NCBI GenBank assembly: GCA_965226825.1
Contig: CBDDED010000003.1
Coordinates: forward strand, 2,480,001 to 2,544,000
From: Io17-Chloro-G2 sp965226825
GTDB lineage: Bacteria > Chloroflexota > Dehalococcoidia > Lucifugimonadales > UBA3495
Direction: 5' to 3'
Length of the DNA stretch: 64,000 nucleotides
Under the pieces are notes generated by a model, which saw only the letters and a list, made by a program, of their open reading frames with translations, searched no databases and had not been told where the DNA came from. Shown in pieces: positions 56,158 to 64,000 of the stretch (its first letter is position 1; each line of letters starts with the position of its first letter). Both the position numbers and the translations under genes were made by a program.

Positions 56158-56910
56158 CTATTTGCCCTTGGCGAGTTCGGCTTCTTCGCGTAACAACTTT
56201 CCAAGTGCTTTTCTAGGCAACGCATCCAACAGCACCACTCCTCCTCGGCGGTTCAATGCGACCATCCACCTACGAAAGGTTTCCCGCTCGAACAATTCCC
56301 CGCCGTTGTTCCAGTGATCCTTCATAACGTCGTAGATTTCCCGCAGTACCCTTCGGTTCATTGATACAGACGGGCGTTCAATCAAAGCAGATCTCACATC
56401 TTGGCGATGGAGCAGGATGGTTAGAAACTGTCTCGGATTCTCATGGGCAACATCGTGGGCAATCTTGCCCAGCCACCACAGCCGCGAAACCCCATTGTCC
56501 CTAATAAGTGCCCTGTTCCCCACCGCGAAGAAGTGGTTCCGGACCTCCCGAACAGCATCTTCATCTTTTTGAGGGCGCCTGTTCAGCCAACGAGCCGCAA
56601 CGTATTCAGGACAATCGCGGTGGCATAGATACGCCCACATCCGTTCAATAGATGCCTGATGCACGCTTAGGTTAGACAGTAATCCATAAACTACCATTGC
56701 GTTGTCGACATCAGTAGATGACGGTTGATTCTTGTCCGCACTGAGGCTGCCTGCGAGAGCAGGAGCTTCAATTTGAGAACCCCTGACACCAGTTGGCGGA
56801 ACAAAGGCGGGAACATCCCCCTCCGGCGCGTAGTACCAGTCGAGCCTCTTGCCTATTGTGTGTCGCATTTCCTCTAGCGCTTCAGTTGTGTAAAATTGGA
56901 GTTGCGTCAC
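56158..56910 (-). CDS. DUF6339-like protein
   Basis: This 250-residue protein starts MTQLQFYTTEALEEMRHTIG and continues KRLDWYYAPEGD, resembling the DUF6339 proteins found beside Vsr and GHKL ATPases in restriction-type loci (family name from memory, moderate certainty). It is mostly helical, with RMWAYLCHRDCPEYVAARWL and LWWLGKIAHDVAHENP. No enzymatic signature is obvious. Its ATG overlaps the upstream stop by 4 bases, and the vsr start is 5 bases from its stop. Confidence 0.65.
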   Translation of the reverse strand: MTQLQFYTTEALEEMRHTIGKRLDWYYAPEGDVPAFVPPTGVRGSQIEAPALAGSLSADKNQPSSTDVDNAMVVYGLLSNLSVHQASIERMWAYLCHRDCPEYVAARWLNRRPQKDEDAVREVRNHFFAVGNRALIRDNGVSRLWWLGKIAHDVAHENPRQFLTILLHRQDVRSALIERPSVSMNRRVLREIYDVMKDHWNNGGELFERETFRRWMVALNRRGGVVLLDALPRKALGKLLREEAELAKGK

Positions 56911-57764
56911 TCACCCTCCCTGGCTATCAAAGACATCTTGGGGAAAGGCGAGTCGAGGATTATCTGGGCGTCCACCAAGCGGTTCGCATTAGCGGAACCA
57001 AGCGGGCTGCATCCAACGTCTGATAAACGCTGGTCGAGAAACGCGAACCACCTATAATCTTGGAAGTCCTCCACATTGCCGTCCACCTCGTTCAATACCG
57101 CAACTAGGGCAGGTAGGTAGACCCCGTTCATAAGATATTGTCCGTCGGGGCGGTTATTGACTCGGTCTCTAGCGGCCATGTAACGGGCTGAGTCTGTATT
57201 CGACATTACGATCCAGACTCTCTCTTCGGCGAGTTCGCATATCCAACGCCCATCTGTTAAATCGGAACTCGGCTTGTGTCCAAAGATCGACCCGAGTGGT
57301 GCCTCGTCAGCCGTATCGACCCAGTAGTCTTTGGGTTCGTCTTCGGCTAATACGGAACCTGCCGAAATATCGAAAGCCCTCCCGTGGAAATCGACATGCC
57401 ATCCCTCGGCACTAAATCCCTTCAGGTCCTTAGTCGAAACCAGAAAAGGCGCAAATTCGACTCGACCGGCCAAAGCACCTGCGGGATAGCTCTTCTGTAG
57501 GCACACTCCGTTCGATTCGATGAGTTCCCTGAAATGAGTTCTCGATGCCTTGATCAACAGCACATACTTGCCCGAACCTTCATCAACCAACTTGAGTAGA
57601 GAAGGCTCGCTAAGTTGGAACTCTGCTTGTATTTCAACCGCTGTGCTGCCCTCGCTCCTGGTGAACTCTATTTCGACCTCAAATTCGGCGTGAGGGTAGT
57701 CATCCCCATAACGAGGAGGGCGAAGTACTGGGTGTGGCCAAGCCTTACTCGGATCAAACCTCAT
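56907..57764 (-). CDS. Unknown protein of the GHKL/methylase operon
   Basis: About 285 residues from ATG 57764 (MRFDPSKAWPHPVLRPPRYG), 2 bases after the likely end of the GHKL gene. The first half is beta-rich (HAEFEVEIEFTRSEGSTAVE, AGRVEFAPFLVSTKDL). The second half has WICELAEERVWIVMSNTDSA and LMNGVYLPALVAVLNEVDG. No catalytic motif was recognised. Tight coupling on both sides suggests an obligate component, perhaps a scaffold or DNA-recognition subunit. Confidence 0.6.
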   Translation of the reverse strand: MRFDPSKAWPHPVLRPPRYGDDYPHAEFEVEIEFTRSEGSTAVEIQAEFQLSEPSLLKLVDEGSGKYVLLIKASRTHFRELIESNGVCLQKSYPAGALAGRVEFAPFLVSTKDLKGFSAEGWHVDFHGRAFDISAGSVLAEDEPKDYWVDTADEAPLGSIFGHKPSSDLTDGRWICELAEERVWIVMSNTDSARYMAARDRVNNRPDGQYLMNGVYLPALVAVLNEVDGNVEDFQDYRWFAFLDQRLSDVGCSPLGSANANRLVDAQIILDSPFPKMSLIAREGE

Positions 57765-57766
57765 CG

Positions 57767-59714
57767 TTAAGCTCCCGTTACATCCACCGCAGTTAGGCGC
57801 CATGACCTGCCACCAATCGGGCTGTCAGCTGTAATTTCCAATTCCATTCGCCTGCCTCTGGCAAGAGGGAAGTGATCAAGAGATACGCTGTCGTCTACAG
57901 CCCTGATATCGGTTCGGCGAATTGCTGAAGAATCCCCGGCCTCCTCTAGGTCAAGCCTTGCGATACCACTGCTCTCCGCATGGAAGGTTAGTTGGAATGC
58001 ATTTTCGCGTCCCTCAATCGCCAACATGCGGACATTGGAGACGGCGATACGCCTTTGCTTGGATCTCTGGCCACCCCCTGGTGCCTGTGCCTCCGTTCCC
58101 TTCTCCCTCGCCCTGGCCTCCGTATCCACCATCGCCACCATTCTCTCCATCTGCCCCTCCCCCGACTGAACCGGCACCACCCCCATCAGCATCTCCCATG
58201 TCTTCTTCCTCTTCTTCGGTGGGCAACATAGGCGGCGTCGGGCGACGAACAGGCTTTAGAGTTACTCTTACTCTATCTCCAAATCCGGGTTCCCTCGTTC
58301 TCTCGGCATCAGGGTTAACGTCGTCAAACGACTCGTCTTCCTGCGGAAAAGGCAAGTGGACGGCGAGTTCAGACAGGACCGTCGAGCCGGTTCCTTCTGG
58401 TGGTCCGGCGGCCTTTCGAATCTCGGTGCGCACCCATCTTGTTATGCGGCCAAGAGCACGGCGTCCCCGTGCTCGGTCGCTTTCGGCAAGCCTATCCGGT
58501 TCAAACTTGTCGTGTTGCGGATTTTCCATTCCACGCAACAATTCGTTACCCGCTGGGTCTTCAAACACGCATACCGCAGCGAAGTCTCTGAATCTTGGAA
58601 ACCGAATCAACCCGCTCTGCTCGGTGGTCACTAACATACCGGTGCGTCTCACCAATGCTACCTTGCTTGGCAGGCCATCTGCTGCTCGAATCCACAACCG
58701 ACAATGCCCGAGGTCGACATCTTGGGTTTCCGCCGATGGGTTATCCTCTTTGACGATTTGCCAGAATGTTTGCGCTTCGCGCAGTGTGCCCCAGCTTTCG
58801 TCATCAAGGTCTTCCGAGTCGGCTCCATTCTCCAGAAGGTCTTCAAACCACGACCCCAAGGAAGTTTGATCGATGTCGAGCAAATCGCTGTCGGTGTCCG
58901 GTTCTACTATCACAGCCAGAGCACCGTTTTCAATCGCATGAAAGAAGTTCCCGACCACGCTTGCGGCGATGTTTCTCCGCCAACTGTGGTTAGCGCGGAA
59001 ACCTACGATAGTGATCGACGTGCCTTGAACTGGAACCCCTTCTTTCGTCAGGACACGGAACTCATTCGGAACCCGCTGGCCCACCAGTGCACGACAGCCA
59101 TCTTTGAATCCGTAAAACCCGGTCCCCTGCGTTTCTCCTTCGCTACTGTCATGAGACATGAGCACCGATTTGCCCTGAAAAGACTCGACTGGCCCGCCGT
59201 CCTGCTCATAACATGTCCAATAAAAGACGGTTCGTAAGTCTGAAACCGCAAAAGGGGCATATTTCCCAAAGCCGTGCGACCCGCCTGCGCCTTCTACCCC
59301 AGGCTTGAGACTTAGTCCTTTCATCTTCACGAGAATACGCCATTGGTCCCCTCGCAGTCCGGTCGTATTACAATCCGACACCCGCAGGCAGGTTATGGAA
59401 TTTTTCCCAATGATGTCGGTCGCAGAGTCTAGGCCATGTTCTGCCAAAGGGTCGTCTCCAGCCGCCTGCCGGCAGGCCATGATGGCCTCCGCCAATTCAT
59501 CTCGACCAATTTTTTCAGGGCTGAGGTTGACCAGCTCAAAGGAAACATGGACCGGGGTTCCTAAAGTCCCTCTGGCGTCAAGTGAGTTTTGTATCGTCTC
59601 ACGGGCAAGGCTTGTCAGCGGAAGTCCATTGAAATGGGCAATTCCCGGGTCATTGAACCCATCGGCTTGGCCGCCATTTGTTGGTGGGAATCTCCAGCCA
59701 ATTCTCGAGGTCAT
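57767..59714 (-). CDS. GHKL (MutL/MORC-like) ATPase, one-base frameshift in a G run
   Basis: The start is ATG 59714, overlapping the methylase stop as TGATG with GGGGAG upstream. ATP-binding motifs: N box LARETIQNSLDARG, G1 LRVSDCNTTGL, G2 EGAGGSHGFGKYAP. A second domain follows (CRALVGQRVPNEFRVLTKEG ... ITIVGFRANHSWRRN), then a long Gly/Glu-rich linker. In the main frame translation stops at 58014. Deleting one G from the G5 run (58074-58078 on the plus strand) continues as GGQRSKQRRIAVSNVRMLAI to 57767 with a beta-rich C-terminal domain. That domain's stop is 2 bases from the next ATG. GHKL ATPases in such loci act as ATP-driven clamps on DNA. Confidence 0.82.
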
Positions 59715-60739
59715 CACGCATACTCCCCGTTCAAGATGTTCGCACACTCAGACCCTAACAAGTGTGCCAAGCCCACGCATACGGCATTTCCCAACAGCCG
59801 GTATTGCTCTGAAGTCGGCATCTCAGGGAACAGCGAGGTGCTGGTGTTGAACCCTTGCAGGCGAGCCACTTCGTCAACGCTTAATTTTCGAATCCCCCAT
59901 GCATCCTTGATGAACGGCACGTTGTGGCCTCCTACACCCATGTTCGCGGTAAGAGTAGGGCAGAATCCACCCTTTTTCTCCCTAACATAGGAGCGCCGGA
60001 GCTGATACAGGTTGGCTTCGGACTCCCCCAAGGCCATTTCGCGTTCAATCATCTTGTAATACCGATTATCAGGTGGTAGATACGCATCTGTCGCGCCACG
60101 TTGGTCTCGTTCTATGAAATCCAGGATGCTACGGCGGTTTGGATTGCGGTTTTCGATGGACGTCGGGGCTCGGAATGGATTATGTGAGAAATGGTGACGC
60201 GATGCCGCCACCATAAACAATCGCTCCCGATCCTGCGGCAAGTCGGTTTCGTCCTTCACATTTACCGTCCAGCATGACTCGGCCCTAAACCAATATCCGG
60301 CTCGTCGCAACGCTCGACGAACTTCATCAAACCAAGTCCCCTCAGCCCCGTATAACAGATAAGGCACATTCTCCAATATGACTAGGCGCGGGCTGTGCTC
60401 CGCTTCGAACTCGGCAAGGATTCGCGGAATCTCAAAAAACAGTTCTCCGCGAGGATCTTCGAATCCGTTCCGAGTTCCTGCCTGCGAGAAGCTCTGACAT
60501 GGAAAACCTGCGGCCAACACGTCCACATCCGATAACCCATCATGTTGAACTGACAGTTCCTTAATATCCTTTTCGATTAATCGAACCTCCGGGAAGCGAT
60601 GTCGAAACGCCCCGCAAGCATATTCGTCTTTATCGTTAGCCCATCGAATAGAGAAGCCAGCTTTAACCAATCCTGAAGCAAATCCGCCCATTCCACTAAA
60701 CAGGCACCCAGCGTAGAGTTGTCGTTGAAGCTTAACCAT
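59714..60739 (-). CDS. DNA (cytosine-5-)-methyltransferase
   Basis: This 341-residue protein is full length. Motif I is FSGMGGFASGL, motif IV is AAGFPCQSFSQAG with catalytic Cys81, motif VI is ILENVP, and motif VIII is QDRERLFMVA. The target-recognition region spans about 190-275 and includes KGGFCPTLTANMGVGGHN; motif X is LLGNAVCVGL. It methylates C5 of cytosine in an unknown sequence and should protect self DNA. First gene of the operon, with AGGGA before ATG 60739. The recognised sequence cannot be read from the protein. Confidence 0.95.
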   Translation of the reverse strand: MVKLQRQLYAGCLFSGMGGFASGLVKAGFSIRWANDKDEYACGAFRHRFPEVRLIEKDIKELSVQHDGLSDVDVLAAGFPCQSFSQAGTRNGFEDPRGELFFEIPRILAEFEAEHSPRLVILENVPYLLYGAEGTWFDEVRRALRRAGYWFRAESCWTVNVKDETDLPQDRERLFMVAASRHHFSHNPFRAPTSIENRNPNRRSILDFIERDQRGATDAYLPPDNRYYKMIEREMALGESEANLYQLRRSYVREKKGGFCPTLTANMGVGGHNVPFIKDAWGIRKLSVDEVARLQGFNTSTSLFPEMPTSEQYRLLGNAVCVGLAHLLGSECANILNGEYA

Positions 60740-60854
60740 TTCGTATCCCTAGTGAGTTCTGTTCTACATTGACCCCACTCCCTCCGCTGATTGCTTTGAG
60801 AAAGCTCAGACGGGCTGGCATAGCTAAATAGCCCCAACAGATGCCTGATCGTAG

Positions 60855-61185
60855 GAGGTCAAATGACAAAGGTGACCGAGAATCCATGCTTACCCTCAAC
60901 TGCAGCCACAAGCGATGGGCGGTGCGGTTTTCCATACCCGGAGACCCGTCCGCCAAGCTGAGGGCTTTTCTGAGTTCCTCGTGGGCCAGCCGCTGCACCC
61001 CAATGAGCACACGGCAAGGTCCGTCGTCTGGTTCCCAGTGGTCTGACGTATGAGGCGAGATCTCCCCAGTCCCGCAGGTTGAAGTACCCCACGCAGAAGT
61101 CCGCCCGTGACGAGAGGGCGAAAGTGTCCTGAAGTGCAGGCAGGAGCTTGGAGTCCTGGTTAAGATTGTCGAATATTCTCGGCAT
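60855..61185 (-). pseudogene. PLD/helicase-type protein N-terminal relic
   Basis: ATG 61185 with AGGTG upstream reads MPRIFDNLNQDSKLLPALQD and TFALSSRADFCVGYFNLRDW. This is the N terminus of large defence helicases that carry a phospholipase-D-like module. The frame then shifts; CRVLIGVQRLAHEELRKALS continues in another frame until about 60855. The ~900-residue remainder is gone. It sits between vapC and the methyltransferase, so part of the original defence locus has been lost here. Confidence 0.55.
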
Positions 61186-61197
61186 TACACCTGCTCG

Positions 61198-61644
61198 CTA
61201 TTCCGGCGCGGCGAACTCGCCTATCCAGTGCACGTTTTGGGCAGAGGGAGCGGCCGAGCGGTAAAAACTCTCGTCGGCGGTCCAGTATTCGCAACCGAGG
61301 ATGCCCGCTAGAGCGAGGTAGTGGGCGTCATATACCGCCCCCTGGCGGAGTCGACTTGAAAACTGTAAAGCCCTCGCATGGAGGTTGGGATCGTCGCGCA
61401 GTTCGATTCCCGAAGCGGGAAGGTATTCCAGAAGTCGGACCGGGTCTTCCACGGTCAGTTCACCCCGCACGACCCGCCGGTGGAGTGCGTTGGCTACTTC
61501 CACTGGCATCAGGTAGGGCGTTGCGGCTTGGATTCCGTTATTGGCCCATGACCTGGAGATTGATTGAGCCAGGTCTGAATTCTCCTCGCTTACCAGCCAC
61601 TTGAAAGCGAGGCTCGCATCCACGACGAAAATGCCATTCACCAT
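61198..61644 (-). CDS. vapC: VapC-type PIN domain ribonuclease toxin
   Basis: This 148-residue PIN domain has Asp9 (FVVDAS), Glu49 (MPVEVANAL), Asp106 (AVYDAHYLALA) and Asp124 (WTADESF), the complete acidic set for metal-dependent RNA cleavage. AGGAG lies just before ATG 61644, which overlaps the end of the antitoxin gene by 7 bases. It is expected to cut tRNA or rRNA when free. Complete. Confidence 0.92.
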   Translation of the reverse strand: MVNGIFVVDASLAFKWLVSEENSDLAQSISRSWANNGIQAATPYLMPVEVANALHRRVVRGELTVEDPVRLLEYLPASGIELRDDPNLHARALQFSSRLRQGAVYDAHYLALAGILGCEYWTADESFYRSAAPSAQNVHWIGEFAAPE

Positions 61645-61931
61645 GTGCTCCTGGACTCCCGAGCCTCACGAATAAAATCCACTGAGCTGTCGGGGAGAAT
61701 TCTGTCGCCGAATATCTCCTTCCGGAGAGTATCCAGTCGGTTCAGAGCTTCGTGGCCGAAGGGGAGGTCGATGATCCGTTGCGCCTCATCTGTCGACAGC
61801 TCTCTGTTTATGGCGGTTAGGCAATACTGGCGCATACTGATTCCCTTGATTGCTGCAACAGCCTTCAGGCGTCGCTGCACCAGGGGGTCCAAGTCGAGGG
61901 TGAGTCGTTTTTTCTTAGCTTCTATTACCAT
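61638..61931 (-). CDS. vapB: VapB-type antitoxin (ribbon-helix-helix)
   Basis: This 97-residue protein has an N-terminal ribbon-helix-helix (KKRLTLDLDPLVQRRLKAVA, AIKGISMRQYCLTAINREL). A C-terminal segment (FIREARESRSTW) follows that would wrap the toxin. GGGGAG precedes the ATG. The toxin gene overlaps its 3' end. It should neutralise VapC and repress its own promoter. Confidence 0.88.
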   Translation of the reverse strand: MVIEAKKKRLTLDLDPLVQRRLKAVAAIKGISMRQYCLTAINRELSTDEAQRIIDLPFGHEALNRLDTLRKEIFGDRILPDSSVDFIREARESRSTW

Positions 61932-62185
61932 TTACTCCCCAACAGGATCTTCCTCAAATTACGTTATTGCAAACACAGAAACGCGTCAACACTTGGGCCA
62001 AGAGGGAGACTAAAGAGTTCACTAGCAAGGGTTGGCGGTAGGACCGACCCCTGGTTCGAATCCACCCCTTTTTTGGAGTAGGTCGACAGCGATGATGAGA
62101 CAGCTGTTATTAAGCCAAATTTGGGAGGTAGCCCAGAAGATGTCAAGGGCGGCGGGATAGTCCTGCTGAAAAAGTCCATTCGAGG

Positions 62186-62295
62186 GCTAGGAATCCTCTG
62201 AATAAGTCGGGAACGACTGCGATCCTCTGTTGGAATCGTGCCTAGCTAAGCCGTGGTCTGGGGCAATCCAACAACTTATTCAGAGGTTTCCTAGC
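62186..62295. repeat. MITE-like element with 22-bp inverted repeats
   Basis: GCTAGGAATCCTCTGAATAA(GT) at 62186-62207 matches the reverse complement of 62274-62295 at 21 of 22 bases, with 66 bases between. The 110-bp unit has no coding capacity. The ends resemble those of IS elements with a CTGAATAAGTC terminus, so it may be a non-autonomous derivative. Confidence 0.65.
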
Positions 62296-62950
62296 GTCAA
62301 AAAGTGGTGAGACTAATATAGTCCTCATGGCATCAACGTTTGCACATTTTTGCCATTGGTCAACAATACTTCTCGACTTTCGATGACCTAGAAGACACAC
62401 ATCTCCTCGGCATTCACTGGAGCCGACTTTTTCAACGGGCCCGGGATATTGGGCGATTTCAGACGCTTCACATGCATCACTGCCACCACCATTCCCGAGG
62501 GCCAGAGCATATATCCAACTCCCACCAACACTTCCTTCCTGAGGCCGGTGTCGGGGCCGCAAAGTATCCCGCGGCGATTTCTCATCACCGAAACCTTCTT
62601 CGTTATGGGCACAAGGGGATAGCTTAACGCCCTCTTTGGCCTGAACCGGGATCTGGTGTTATCTGTGGCGCGTCTGGACTGCGGTTCTACGGCAGTGTCA
62701 GAAGCGTGGATTTTCCTGGAGTCAATCATCGGCCCCATGGTCGACCGGTTGGACGATAAGCACGGGACCTTTATCCCGTTTCCCCATCGGGCGAGTTTTT
62801 AGGCTGCGAATGCCTGCCAACTCGCCGTCGGAATATATAGGGCGCAAGGCCATAGCGTAAGGCCGGCAGTAGCCAGACCTGAATACACCTCAGGAAATGC
62901 TTCACCACCGCTTGCGGGCCTGGTCGCTCGGACGCGCGTCCATTCAGCGT

Positions 62951-62995
62951 CGGGATGGGCGCTCGTTTCGGGGTGACCCCCGAGCGCCCATCCCG
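62951..62995. repeat. 15-bp perfect inverted repeat with nested inner stem
   Basis: CGGGATGGGCGCTCG at 62951-62965 pairs perfectly with CGAGCGCCCATCCCG at 62981-62995. The 15-base loop contains GGGGTGACCCC, which can form its own small stem. There is no U tract on either side, so simple termination is unlikely. Confidence 0.75.
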
Positions 62996-63134
62996 ATCCG
63001 AAACGATTGCAGAGAGACGCGATGCTCCGGGCATTAACCGGGTAGTTCGCAGACCTTCCACAATTCTCAGGAACACTCTCCCGAAACACGCCCCAGTCGT
63101 CATGTCAGACAGACCTTCAACATTGGTGCCAACA

Positions 63135-63172
63135 CCCCCGGCGGCGTTCCCGGTGGGTTACGCCGCCGGGGG
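63135..63172. repeat. GC-rich hairpin, copy 1
   Basis: CCCCCGGCGGCGT and ACGCCGCCGGGGG pair over 13 bases around a 12-base loop. The same hairpin with a different loop recurs at the window end (63966 onward), about 830 bases away. It flanks the 63447-63902 gene. Confidence 0.75.
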
Positions 63173-63446
63173 TGGAATTTCCCATCCCTAACGACCGGCA
63201 AGCCGGACACACCGGCATCCCAACCCCCGATTGCCCCGGCCATCCGGACCAAATTGGTCAAAGCCTTCAAGGCCGTCGCCTCAAATCCTAATTTCCACAT
63301 CCCCAAAGGAGTGGCTCAATTGAAGCCTTATCTCTGTCACCCATATTCCCGAGCGCCTTGTCCGCTCACATGATGAGCGCCCAAGGCCAGCGCATGCGAA
63401 TATCCCAACCCCATGTACCTAAATCACATTAAAGGAAAGTATCGAA

Positions 63447-63902
63447 ATGGACACCAATTCACAGCAATTCCCCAACGAGAGCCAGCAGCCAGATCCCAAT
63501 CCCCGGGCCGAGGACCGCGTCTTTGACGCTATTCAAGACAGCGACCACGCAGGCTTCGCCAACCACGATGGGCAGCCGAACTCCGAAACGCCGGAAATAG
63601 ATTTCACTCTATCGTTGCCGGGTGTGGGCGACTTCCTCGTGCAGGTCAAGGGCGGCCAGAAGTCACCGGAGAAGAGCAAGTAGTACCTGGAAACCATGAA
63701 CCGGCGCGAGGAGAAACCCTCCCCGCTGTGCCTGGCCTGGGACGCGGCCATGGATTTCCGCGCAGACGTCGTCTATATCCTGAGAGATTTCTGCTGCCCC
63801 GTCATCGCCGCATTCCTGTTTCCCGACATGGAGCAGACCCCGGCCATCGTCGCCGCGGCCAGGCGTAGCAATGTCCAGGTCCTTTGGGGCCAGACCAGCT
63901 GA
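63447..63902 (+). pseudogene. Unknown nuclease-fold-like protein with in-frame TAG
   Basis: AAAGGAAAG precedes ATG 63447. The frame reads MDTNSQQFPNESQQPDPNPR, then IDFTLSLPGVGDFLVQVKGG and QKSPEKSK. TAG (63681-63683, codon 79) follows and translation resumes in the same frame: YLETMNRREEKPSPLCLAWD, AAMDFRADVVYIL and FPDMEQTPAIVAAARRSNVQ, to TGA at 63900-63902. The VQVKGG strand resembles NERD/restriction-like nuclease cores, where the Lys is catalytic. A Trp or Tyr codon is the likely ancestor of the TAG. Confidence 0.6.
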
Positions 63903-63965
63903 TGGACCGACTCGCGGAGATCGCTGCCAGCAAGCCCTGCAGGCCCTTAATATCGGAGCCTCAGG

Positions 63966-64000
63966 CCCCGGCGGCGTTTCCTTTGGGCCACGCCGCCGGG
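63966..64000. repeat. GC-rich hairpin, copy 2 (cut by window end)
   Basis: CCCCGGCGGCGT at 63966-63977 pairs with ACGCCGCCGGG at 63990-64000. It matches the stem of the hairpin at 63135-63172, with a different loop. On both sides of the 63.4 kb gene, it may be a family-wide repeat or a terminator-like border. Confidence 0.65.

Larger units (their letters stand above)
61932..63446. other. 1.5-kb region with inverted repeats and gene debris
   Basis: No intact gene was found. A plus-strand stretch 62623-62802 reads LNALFGLNRDLVLSVARLDC and ESIIGPMVDRLDDKHGTFIP before TAG and is probably a C-terminal fragment. A MITE-like inverted repeat lies at 62186-62295, a long hairpin at 62951-62995 and a GC hairpin at 63135-63172. 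Near 62050 GGTTCGAATCC resembles a tRNA T-arm but no tRNA can be folded around it. Confidence 0.45.

Noticed and set aside
62010..62080. GGTTCGAATCC resembling a tRNA T-arm
   Set aside because: The T-stem does not pair properly, and no acceptor, D or anticodon stems fit at the required distances. It might be an old attachment-site remnant, but that cannot be supported.

Overview
This is a 64 kb stretch of a moderately GC-rich bacterial genome packed with insertion sequences, gene relics and accessory genes. No rRNA, tRNA, ribosomal protein or other phylogenetic marker was recognised. Three very large exported proteins built from cadherin-like, fibronectin III and leucine-rich repeats, an ABC exporter with a NEW3-domain partner, and a sugar-phosphate isomerase and SDR like those abundant in heterotrophic Chloroflexota (SAR202/Dehalococcoidia type) make that phylum my best guess, as an inference only.

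Layout. 1-5 kb is ordinary metabolism and transport on the minus strand: sugar isomerase, an ABC permease/ATPase/NEW3 operon and an SDR. 5-20 kb is IS-dominated: IS701-like (frameshifted, cutting a VWA gene), IS1380-like (frameshifted), a J-domain protein, a 5'-truncated DNA adenine methylase, a 24-unit LRR surface protein, and IS3 copies around a HEPN-like gene. 20-23.5 kb holds small membrane-protein genes and an intact IS21 (istA/istB).

23.6-29.9 kb is the least familiar part. It is a one-strand series of genes I cannot assign: a 255-codon gene with an internal amber, a ~385-residue acidic protein, three diverged tandem paralogues of 225-234 residues, a 90-residue recombinase-like protein without catalytic arginines, and a 243-residue protein. 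Behind them lies a TnpB whose N terminus was removed by an IS630. Most of these genes have their own strong Shine-Dalgarno sequence.

31-43 kb has relics of a lipoprotein, a ~1,605-residue surface protein and a 920-residue fibronectin III protein lying between two apparently identical 805-bp IS5-family copies. 43-45 kb has a NarL-type sensor kinase/response regulator pair and a truncated type I restriction-like N terminus cut by an ISNCY-like element. 47-51.6 kb has a HepT-like HEPN/zinc-ribbon protein between two copies of an excisionase-like HTH gene, relics of an LRR protein, an integrase and a serine recombinase, and another IS5-family element.

52.4-60.7 kb (minus strand) is a compact defence-type operon: C5-cytosine methyltransferase, GHKL ATPase, an unknown protein, a DUF6339-like protein, Vsr nickase, PD-(D/E)XK nuclease, a winged-helix-like protein and a P-loop ATPase. 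Start and stop codons overlap or nearly touch at almost every junction. Upstream are a helicase relic and a VapBC pair. The last 2 kb is largely non-coding with a MITE-like inverted repeat and strong GC hairpins, then an amber-interrupted gene.

Many recognisable genes differ from an intact frame by one base in a short G/C run, or by one in-frame stop, which is nearly always TAG. This affects how each broken gene should be read: sequence error, decay or recoding.
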